Assembly: GCF_047495875.1 (NCBI RefSeq)
Contig: NC_092467.1
Coordinates: forward strand, 14,969,566 to 15,033,565
Length of the DNA: 64,000 nucleotides
Reading direction: 5' to 3'
DNA from: Pithys albifrons albifrons
Lineage: Eukaryota; Chordata; Aves; Passeriformes; Thamnophilidae
Part shown: positions 51,580 through 61,400 of the stretch, one piece after another
Layout: every line of letters starts with the position of its first letter
Numbering within the stretch: position 1 is the first letter of the stretch
Translations under genes and position numbers: made by a program
The notes under the pieces: generated by a model
The model's input: only the letters and a program-made list of their open reading frames with translations
Databases searched by the model: none
Told to the model about the DNA's origin: nothing

Positions 51580-51730
51580 ATTGTTAACAATTCAGCAAAA
51601 TGCTACGAGATATAATTATGCGAGTTATTGATCAATGCATATTAAGAAAGACCTCCTTTTATAGGTCGTTATGAAGCATTATCAGAGCCCCCGAGTGCAT
51701 CAATAAAACCATTTATTTCTTCACATGGAT
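51580..51730. promoter_or_regulatory. Candidate conserved noncoding element
   Basis: This AT-rich segment combines an inverted-repeat aattgttaacaatt (51580-51593), ataattatgcgag, attgatcaatgcatatt and tttataggtcg, and keeps several CpGs. Dense homeodomain/SOX/HNF-type words with retained CpG in a CpG-poor setting are typical of vertebrate enhancers (class knowledge). Conservation itself cannot be seen from one genome. Confidence 0.22.
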
Positions 51731-54392
51731 ACTAAAGAAGACTTAGAAAGATGCCATGTGCAGAAAGCTGCTTGTGCCAGTAAATTATATTTACATCTGC
51801 TGCATATGGATAGGCGGGATACAGGCCAAGTATGTGATGGTGGGAAGCAGCTTGCTGCTTCTGTTTTGGGAAAGTTCATCACGGTTAAAATTTTGGACAA
51901 ATTAGATTCTGAATCAAACTAGAGAGACAGCAGCAGATGAGCTCAAAACTTTAGTTGCTCCAGAAACTCCATTCAGAATAATATACTATCTCACGTGTCT
52001 TATCTTTCCATCAAAGTTTTGAGGACATTTTCTGGTTGCTGATGGGAGCAGGAGAGAAGAGAGGATCTTGCACTGAAAGGGAAAAAAACACACATAATCT
52101 GTTTTGCTCTGAGTTTTCTATTTGGAAAATGAAGGACATGGAAGAAGTCCATCTTTGCTGCCATTTGGATACAACTGCAAGAAAATTTAAGAAGCTATGG
52201 AAGTCACTGTGCCAATGGTGATTCTTTTCTTCTGCACTTGTTTGTGCCTAAACACAATATAGCTTATAGACAAAATCAACTACAGTTTCTGGGCAAAGTG
52301 TAAGGCTTGGACATGAGGGATACAGATACAGGCATTATGTCTTCAGAGAAAAATGAGTGCAGTAATTTCCTTGGTACAGAACCTGAGCTGAAATGGTGCC
52401 TTCTGGCAAGGTCCTCTTGCCTCATTTTGTACCATCTTAGGCTCTTGTCCTGCTGCCACCTCCCTCCATTGAGCAGCAGTGGGGTGCTTGCAGGGAATAT
52501 CTTGGGGTATTACCATCCCCGACCAAGGTCTGACCTCTGCTCCAGGGGTCCCCCTTGGGGAGGAGCTTCAGCTGCAACAGGAGGAGTCTGGGCAGGAGCT
52601 GTGGAGGCACGGGCACAGAGCATCCTCTGCCTTTGCTGGTTGCACATTTTGCTCCTCTGGATGGGCTATAAGCTAGATCTGCCTCCGGATGCTGTGCCCA
52701 AGACAGGATGAAGGTGCACTGTCTGGAGCATCCAGCTGGTGATGCAGCCTGCTGGTTGCTGTGGAGAATCAAGAACACAGTCAGACTCTGCCATTGTTTT
52801 GCAGTGCAGAAAAAGCAGCCTTTTCCTTAGAGAACATGATAAAAGTGGACTTTGGATGAATCTCCAAATCACCTGAGGTTGGATTAGAGACTCAAGCAAG
52901 CAGAGCTACTGCTTCTGTAACCCAAATAACACCTGAAATGTCTGGAATGTGTGGAAATGCCTGCACTGCATTCATGGGAAAACCTAAGCACAGGAAAAAG
53001 GGGGGAAAGGAAGGACTTTTTAGTCACTCTACTGATAAGTCTCCTGTTCCATAAGGAGAGCTGACTGAAAGGTCACTGGGTGCTTTTAGGCTTGGCTGCT
53101 GATGGGTGAGATGTGTGTTAAGGTGAGCAGGTTGAGTGTAGCTGTCCCTCACTTGCTGGAAATGAAAGCCCCATTTGCTGGCAGTGGTAGCAGAGGGGTC
53201 GAGGGAGAAGCAAAGATCCTCAGCATTGCTGGTGCTGGTGGAGACGACAACAGGGTGCTTTTGCAGCATTCTGCACTTTGCCTGTGTGCAGCAGTGCCTC
53301 CCCACCAACCAGTGGGCCTGGTTTTGCCCAGTCATGGACACTTGCTGATGTCCGTGCATTCCCTGGTTAGGAAGCCTCTGATCTCAGCATGGAGCATCCT
53401 ACAAGGATGCCACTAGCAGCCTTTGCTGACCAGAGTGTACCTGTGGACTGTCTCACAGCACCTACCTCTGTTTCTCCTGCAGCTATTTCACTTTAATCCA
53501 TGTACTGAGTTAGACTGAGCTTGTGACAGCTCAGGCTAGTAAATAACAAACAGTGAAGATTTTGCAAATCTGAAATAATGTTTTGCTGCCACAGATATGG
53601 AGTGGAAGCTGAAGGTGACTGAAGACCCTTTCCCAAGCCCTAGCAGGGCACAGGTGATGGAGGCTGGAGCAAACCTGACTCTGCAGGCAGCCTTCTGCCT
53701 TATACTCAGTTACTCCCAGCAAGTAAAATTACAGCAAGTACTACAGTGATTTGCAGAGGTAAATCCACATATTTCACCCGTAAAATGTAAATGTGTCTGA
53801 TGTAGCCCCCCAAAGTGCACACTCCTGCTGATGCCACTTGTTTGTGTCTATCCAATTCTGGATTATATTTGCCTCTCAAATTTAATAATTTTGACAAGTT
53901 AATTTCAGCCTGTTCTTGAAAAAGAAAGTAGCTACAATATAAAACAAAATAGGGAGGAGTGAAATTTCTCAGGTAAGGTTAATAATGTAATACTGCATGA
54001 CAAATTACTTACATTTTAAGACTATCAAAAATGTTAATATTCAAGTGGATCTTTTTTTCCCAGACAAAGCAACATAGTGTCAGCTGAACAGTGACTGAAG
54101 GTCCTGGAGAAGACAGAGCATGTGCTGTTGGCAGGTGGCACATTTAGGCTACACCAAAGGGCCTCAAGAAAGGTAAAGCCATAATTAAAATTCTTAGATT
54201 AGCAGAGGAAGAATATTGCAGATATTTTCTTCCCGTGTCTTCAGTATAATGACTATAGCTCTCCAGGTCAGCCTGGTGCAACCTGGTGCAGGTTATGCAG
54301 CCAGAAAAAGCTGTAGAGTGGCTGACTCTGCAGCCTGAGGGAGGGCTGGCAGACGGCTGGCTCTGCTCCACCCTTGGGTTTGTTCTGCCTGC
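51731..54392. other. Noncoding DNA
   Basis: No gene is recognised. The patch at 52440-52720 is GC-richer with overlapping frames on both strands (up to 134 codons) and no motif; these are treated as chance. No repeat ends were seen before the LTR target duplication at 54393. Confidence 0.5.
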
Positions 54393-54396
54393 CTGC

Positions 54397-54979
54397 TGAT
54401 GCCAAAGGGGTTTTTGATTTCTGATTTTCACATTTTGTAGATTTTAAGAACACAGTAGTTGTGGATTTTTAGCGGGTTAATATTTCTAACAGTTTAAGTT
54501 TAATGCCTTTCTATCACTACCCCTGTCCCAGAACAGGGAGCTCAAATTCCTTTAGTTAATTAATCTTGTTTAGACTCCTTTCCAAGGTAAAGAGCTGAAA
54601 GATATCAGAAGGCCTACAGGATGAAACATAAACATATGTCAGAGTGACCCAAAAGTCAGAACTGGATGAACTCCAAGAGACCTTTGTGTGCCTGAGGAAG
54701 AGGAGTTGATGAAGACAGAGGGTCTTGACGACCCCAGACCCAATTCCAGGGGGTTGGACAGGGGTGGGACTGGGGCTGGACTGAGAAATGTGTAAAGCAA
54801 TGATTTGGAGGGATCTTATTATAAAAACCATGGAAACAAGAACTGAGGCACATGCATGTCATCATGTATTCCTGTGGGCTGTAGGCCCTGTGTTATTAAA
54901 GAACCTTTACTTTTTATCTTACCCTACACTAGTGTGGCTCGAAGTCCTGTTTTTGGGAGAGGGGTCATTCACGGCATCA
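54397..54979 (+). mobile_element. Solo LTR of an endogenous retrovirus (583 bp)
   Basis: The element starts tgatgcc and ends ggcatca, which are exact 7-bp inverted repeats bearing the obligatory TG...CA. It has the expected internal order: a TATA box (tataaaaa, 54820-54827), a polyadenylation signal (attaaa, 54895-54900) about 70 bases later, then a T-rich U5 (ctttactttttatctt). This suggests U3 of about 450 bases, a short R and U5 of about 65. No internal retroviral genes flank it on either side, so it is a solo LTR left by recombination. The 4-bp duplication hints at an ERV1/gamma-like origin, but the family is not identified. Orientation is plus. Confidence 0.78.
54749..54775 (+). promoter_or_regulatory. 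Canonical G-quadruplex motif in LTR U3
   Basis: G-runs of 5, 4, 3 and 4 are separated by loops of 7, 1 and 3 bases, satisfying the usual G3+N1-7 rule. It lies 45 bases upstream of the LTR TATA box, a position where Sp1-type GC boxes and quadruplexes occur in retroviral promoters (known for several retroviruses). Confidence 0.7.
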
Positions 54980-54983
54980 CTGC

Positions 54984-57077
54984 CCTTTGGCCTCTCTGGC
55001 CATGTTGATCACACCAAACTCTGGGAAGAAATGCTGTTTGTTTTGATGTGTGTCAGTACCAGCCATGAACTCTGGAGGGTTTCTCCAAGGCTGTTTTTTT
55101 CAGTAAAGGGCACACTCCTCTCCCTCCTGGGCTACTGTGACCAGTACAGCATTTCTCTGTAGCTGGAGGAAATAGTTGAGCCTGTGACTAAAATTTGCCC
55201 CACCAGAGATGGGATAGCTCTCATCAGTCCCAAAGCAGCTGGCACGTGGCTGCCAGGGCTCCCTCACAAGCCCTGCTTCCAATGTCACAGCTCCCCTGTA
55301 GCCAAGCATCCCAGGCACAGGCTGCACACCCCTGCCTTGAGCATCTCTAGCTGCAGAGGGAAGTTCTGATGCTTAACCCATCCAGCCTTCTCCTCTACAG
55401 GTGATGAATACTTGGGTGTGTAAATTAAGAGAAAATTTGAGAAAAATTGGCTAGAGAAATTAAAACTGCCTTAGGCAGCTTAACTTGTACAGCGACACAT
55501 ACAGTACTTAGCACCCTAGATTTCATTATTCTTAACAGCATAACTGGAGTCCTATTTTCACACATTAAATATTCTTGGATTTTTTTCCCCAATGAGCAGA
55601 CATATGATTTTTTTTCTCTGTCATCAACATGCATGTTTTGTCCTTTCAGAGACTTTTTTCGAATTGGAATACAGACTAGTTTTACCTAGGATTTAAAGAA
55701 CTCCAGTGCTTGGTAAGGCCTCAATTCCTTTTCTTATGGAAATGCATAGCTGTGGGGGCTATGGGGAACTGCTCTCTGCTTAGCACTTCTGAGAGGAGAG
55801 CTATGCAAAAATACACTATTCACATCTCAGCTTTCACAGACAATGAGAAATTTGACTGTTTGCCATGGAAAAACACATTTCTTAAGTAGGAATGGACATG
55901 ATCTTTTGCTCTCATATGCCAGGTCTGCAAACCTCTGAGAACATGGAGAGGAAGTATCAAAGCCTTCAAGAGGCAGGAACCAAACAAAGAAGGTTCATTG
56001 TATCTGCTTAAGGTACACAATGAGGGTACGCATGAGGAGACTGGCAATGTCTGAGATTTCCATTTGTCACTGGAAAGCATGTGGGGAAAAGACCTTCCCA
56101 GCAAGCCCTAGGGCAGACAGACTACTGGGTAAAGTACCTCTGTGTGGGTGTGAACTCACCAGAAAACCATGTGCTGAAGCAGAGAGGAGAAGCTGGGGGT
56201 GGCCAGCCTGGTGAGGAGGTTGGGTGAGTCCTGTCACAGGCTTTGGAAGGATTGCCAGCATTGCTGCCAGTATTATCTTTGCATTTCCACTTCTTGGGGT
56301 AAGGTAGTGTGTGTAATGAAACCTTGTGTGTCAGGGTTTCAGTTGAAGGCAGCTTTTGCATGCACACATCCATGCCTAGATCTTACTGGGCTGTTTGCTC
56401 ATGTCCTTCTGAAGCCATAGAGCCCTTCAGGGTGAGATTTGGGCAATGGAAAGGAGAGCCCAGGGAGTCTGCCTGCTCACTAAACATGGGTGTCTGCAAG
56501 CCTAGCAGCTTGCTGGGCTGCTCTGTTGTATTGTGTGAAACTCTGCGAACTGAAAGCAATGCTTGGAGCTTCTTGTGGCACTGAATCCCATCAGGGCTCG
56601 ATGCAGCTGTGAGGCAGAGGGTTTACTGCTCCTTGTCTCTGCCTCACACATCCTGCCCTCCCCTGACACTCCTGGGACCGCTACTGCTGTGCTGTCCTGC
56701 TTTCAGACATACCAGCTACTTCATGTGAAGTGTCAAGTGGCACTAGACATTCATGATTAGGGTCCCAAATCCTTCCTTAATTGTCCTGGGACCAGACTGA
56801 GTGACTGCTGTGGTGCAGATTATCATCTTTCCCAAGATGATCTTCAGGTGTCTGCAACCTACTGCTCATTAAATTTAAACCTCACCTGCTGGGATGATCT
56901 GGGTATATCTCATCTAAATAATTCTTTGCTATTGCAGAGGGCCTAGATATACCTGGCAGCTTTGTCTGTCTTGTTCTCAACTAGTGAAGCACAATTTAAA
57001 CTCAGGACTTGAAATGTTTCAGTTTAATAAAGTCTTACAGTTTAGAGCACAGGTGAAATGTAGTAATCTATATGGTA
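54984..57077. other. Noncoding DNA
   Basis: No gene is recognised. Frames at 54788-55162 begin inside the LTR and run into flank, so they are not genes. Overlapping frames at 55820-56760 on both strands have no motif. Confidence 0.55.
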
Positions 57078-57140
57078 CAAGAGGTCAGACTGGATGAACT
57101 AATAGCCCCTTTTGGTCCTAAATTATGAAATTCATAGAAT
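57078..57140 (+). mobile_element. Ancient CR1 3' end fragment
   Basis: The text aagaggtcagactggatgaa, then ctaatagccccttttggtcc, then ttatgaaattcatagaat matches the conserved tail and terminal octamer region of old CR1 subfamilies shared by birds, crocodilians and turtles. It lies on the plus strand. It is far more diverged than the copy at 6387, and its 5' limit cannot be drawn. It is a fossil without coding capacity. Confidence 0.75.
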
Positions 57141-58388
57141 GATTTCTAATAATGAATCCATTTGTAAAACTTGGTTGCCTTCTCAGGAATAATCTGCAAA
57201 CAGAAAAACAACTTGTTTTGTTAAGCAGACTGTGACAAACAGTTCTTCCAATTTTATGCTATGCAGACATGTATTTTTAGATATTCTTTGGGGGAAAAAT
57301 CTACTGCAGTCAAATCTACATAGCCTGCAAGAAAAGAATCTGAAACAAAACAAAAGATATATGTAGATTATGAAAGGTAGAGAATCAGGTTGGAATTCTA
57401 ATGTTAATGTATGTCATTATCAGTAGAGATCACTTGTAAAGCACTATTTTAACTTGAAGAGCCAAGAACTAGAATATTAAAGTGAAAGTCTTTTTACATG
57501 TGCATTTAGAACAAAAGGTTTCCTGTCATTAGAAATGATATATAACAGTTGGATGAGGGTTGTTGTTTTCAGTGTTTGGTTTAAACACAATAAAGATGAA
57601 CAAAATTAAAATATGTTCATTGATGCATAAGGATGAAGTCAAGATCAGAAGTACAATTTCCTAATTTTTAGATTTATTCAAAGACTCTTCCTTTGTATTA
57701 AGTGCTACAGATGTTTAATGAATGCTTAAAACCAAACACCGCTTCCCACCCTCTCCCCCCACTGTGTTCAATGCATTTCATACAGGCAACCTGATAAAAA
57801 GAATATCTAGGAGGAGGGGAAGGTAAAATCAAAGTTGATGTATCAGAACCTCTACTGCATGTCTAAATACAATGAAATTTGAACTGTGTGGGTGTATTCT
57901 CTCATTTTAAAGAATGTTCATTGATTTTTAGTTTTATTATGTTTGGAACTGTGGTGTGTTACACAAAGAAAATTCTACTGATCTTTATGATTCCATAAAA
58001 TCCTATAACAATTTGGATAAAACTGGCTGCACTGTATTTTTTCTTTGTTTCTGCTGTTAGACTTTATGCTTAGCTCTAGGTATAATAAGCACATGGACCT
58101 TTGTCCGCATTTTACTGATAGCTATAGGAACATTCCTACAGACTCCAAGATATTCAGCCACGGGGTACATCCTGAATCTTTCACACCTGGTTTGACCATG
58201 TACGGAGTTGGTCTATGGATCAATGAAGCACGAAGCTGACATGAACTGAACCTGTGGTAACAACAAAGGTAGAGTGCTGGAACAGGGTTTCAGTATCTAG
58301 CAGATTTAAGTTGGTAAAGATCTGTGAGCAAATTTCCGTGAGATTTCAGAGATGCAATGCCCTGTTTTGATGAAATTCTCTCCTCCAG
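57141..58388. other. Noncoding DNA
   Basis: AT-rich, nothing recognised. The end forms a good splice acceptor for the candidate exon that follows. Confidence 0.5.
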
Positions 58389-58451
58389 TCACCTGTCTGA
58401 CATTCTACTTCCTGATGTGCACATGGAAAGAAGGATAAGTTTGATGAAAAG
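58389..58451 (+). other. Candidate internal exon (63 bp), unidentified
   Basis: A pyrimidine-rich acceptor (attctctcctccag) and a consensus donor (aaag|gtgagt) flank 63 bases. One frame is open across the whole segment (one base completing a codon, 20 codons, two bases left over); the peptide contains LSDILLPDVHMERR. The other two frames have stops. It is protein-like but too short to identify. It shares the plus strand with the candidate at 1652-1715, yet nothing shows they belong to one gene. Confidence 0.2.
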
Positions 58452-61400
58452 GTGAGTCAGTGTCCATGCAAAACTATGAATTTTTCCTTTTAAAGAAGAG
58501 AAGTGAATTGTAGTCAGATGTAAATTAAGACACAATATCCAGGGGTGTCATATATAGCCAGGGAATGGTAAGAGGACTTAGACTAGGGTAGTGGGAGTCA
58601 TAGGAGTTGGGGTATATTTATAACTCTGTATAGATCTCACTGTGTGGACTTGGACAAAGTGCTCCAGATTGATGTGAATATCAGTAGCAATACATAAGAC
58701 CCCTGTTGGCTTCCACAAGCTTTGAAGTATGTTTGAACAGACTTCAGTGGCTCAGTATGCACTGTACTACCTGCTCCCGTTCTCACAGGCTGAAGCACAG
58801 ACCTCCTGTGTGGAGCTGCCAGGCCAAAGCATTTCCTTCCTGAGACCCGGAGGAGGCAGAACAAGAATACAAGGTATCGGACAGAAAGGCTTTTGTGCTG
58901 AGAGACTGGACTTGCCGTTTGCCATGACATGAGACTTCCCCTCTTTTCCACAAGGAGCGGGCAGTCAAGAGAGCCTCAGCACCAGCCACTGTGGGGTCTG
59001 CACTCATCCAAACCCACTTTTTCCTTCTTCTAAAGGTGGGTGGACTGCACTTCCAGGTACAGCAAAAGACCAGAAAGTGTCACTTTTGTGAAAAGAAAGC
59101 CCACCTGTGGTTGGACTCTCCTGTCCTTGGGTGCCCAGAGCTGTTTTCTCTGGACACTGTAGGATCTGTTGGACATACTAGGGCATAGCAATTAACCCTC
59201 CTGTGCCAATTAACAAGTAGTTGCAAGGAAGTTTGATAGGACAAGGACAATATGCAGCTGGAAGCCAGAGGGAACAAAAGGCCAGTTGCTACCAGGCACA
59301 GATGAACCACCAGTGTAACCTGCACCTTCCAGCCTGCTGGTGGCAGCTGTTACGCTGCAACTGTTTTTCTTTTCCGTGAGTGAGGTTTCATACTATGTTT
59401 TCATTTCACCTGATGGATGAGACATGTTTCCTAATGGTTAAGTTAAATACACAGTGCATCATCCTGGCTACATTTTTCAAGGGTGTTTTTAAGTTTGTGT
59501 ACACAGGTTTTCCACAAGGACCTACTTTTCACTCACAGTCCCTATTTGCTAAGTGATGTCAACCAAACCATGTGACATCCAAACTACTAAGCATTGAGAT
59601 TAAAAAAGATTTCCTGGGGAAGGGGCCTTACAGCCTAATTAGCTGATGGTGTTTCTCCTCAAACAGTTTGTATTTGTGAATCAAAGTTAGAGGAAATTTA
59701 AGTACTGGCTTTCACCACAATGAGCACCCAGAGCTCAGGTAAAGCCAGGCAAAGCCGAGATTTCCCAGACACAGATTGTATGCTCTGTTATAACAACCAC
59801 TGTGGAGACCTTAAAACTGTTGCTATTATTGCTGATTCCAGCTGGAGAAATTTTGGTGTCAGAAAGAAGCTCATGTTTAAAGAAATTGTTCTCTAATCCA
59901 GGTATGTTTCAAAGTCCTGGGTGAGATTTAGTAAAATGCATGAAGGGAAAAGGGATGAAATTCTAATCTCAGTATCTACAAAATTCTGAAACCAAAATGG
60001 ATGTTGCATGGTTGCTACTAAGCTTATCTCCATCTCACAGACAGGCCAACACTTGCACATGCTGCCTGTTGCACATTGGGAAGCTGGGTGACCTCTCAGT
60101 GTGCCAGGGATGCCCATGGCTGGGTACCAGTAAACCTGTGCCAGGGCAGGTAGTGCCATTGCTGCCCAACCTGCCTTCCTCTTCTTTTTATTACCTAAAC
60201 ACAGGTCTTTGTTCAGCTGCTATGCCAGGACCATTGGGGTTTGGAGCAGAGGGGACACAGGGACTGCTGTGTGCTCTGTGGGAGATGGGGCTGTGTGAGG
60301 CAGCAATGGGTTCCTTGTCTCCTTACTCACAACCACACAGAAAGTCATGATTAATTATCACACAGATTGCTACAATCGACAGTCTCAACTGAATTACTGT
60401 ATGAGGAGAAGAGACTTGAAAAGGACAGTTTCTGACTTTGTGACACAAATGTCCTTCAGGAAACTCTAGTTCAAAGGGCAGTGTCAGCCATGTAAAGGTT
60501 AAGGGTGAGGAAGCCACATGCTGTGGTGTTGCTGGTGCTTTGTCATGCTATTTATCTTTCCCAATTAACTTCTGGAGTGCTCTTGCTACAGCAGCAGCAG
60601 TTCAATAGCTGTGTGAGGGAAGTCAGGAGTCCTGATGCAACAGAACAGCAGCATATTTGCACTAGATTTTTCCAAAAGAGACATTCTTCTGCCAGAATAT
60701 ATTCATGACTTTTTTAATGTCAGCTAGTCTCTTTCAAGACACTGTGTTCTTCAAAATTGTCCTGTTTAACCCCCAAAACAATGAAGCTTGGGACTATGGG
60801 TTTGCTTTAACTAACTTCTTAATGAATTCTTCACTACCTCTTTGTTTCATGCATTGTCAAAACAAGAAGCCCATGCTTCAGGGGAGTCTATGTCATCTTA
60901 TCTAGAGCCTTTCAAAGCTAATTTTAAAATTTCTTGAGGGTATCAGTTATTTTGTCTATTTTGAAATGATCCAATTTCCCTTTTTCATTAATATTCAGAA
61001 TTCTGCTGTTTAACCTCTGCTTCTTGAAGTTGTTTCATTACTGCATGGATTTAGTCTGTGTTTTGTGTGTTCAGAGTGCTCAGTTTCCTTTTATAGGTGT
61101 TTTCTGTTTTGCAGGGCATGTACCACATACCCTACATCATTTTCCTCAATTTTGGACAAACAGTCCTAGCTGATGTGACAGACAAAGTTATCTTAGGTGA
61201 TGTCTGTTTCAACAGCCAGTAGAATAGTCCGTAGAAATGTCAGAGCTGTAGCATCTGTGAATTCTGTTCCCAGACTAGCCTTGGTTCACAGGTACAATCA
61301 GAACCTGGACTTGTGAGTGCCATACAAAGGGAAACTCTCCTGCTCATGAAGATGGCTTCCCTGGCTGAAAACATCCATTTTCTTCTCCCATGCTGGGAAT

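Larger units (their letters stand above)
54393..54983 (+). repeat. 4-bp target-site duplication flanking solo LTR
   Basis: The bases ctgc occur immediately before the LTR (54393-54396) and immediately after it (54980-54983). A 4-bp duplication is typical of gammaretrovirus-like (ERV1-type) integrases, while ERVL usually gives 5 and ERVK-like 6. Four bases can match by chance; the support comes from the coincidence with inverted LTR ends. Confidence 0.65.

Noticed and set aside
52307..52778. Overlapping frames of 113 and 134 codons on opposite strands
   Set aside because: Both strands are open in a GC-richer patch with no motif, which is a chance pattern.
54788..55162. 124-codon frame starting inside the LTR
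   Set aside because: It crosses the LTR boundary and target duplication into unrelated flank, so it cannot be an inherited gene.
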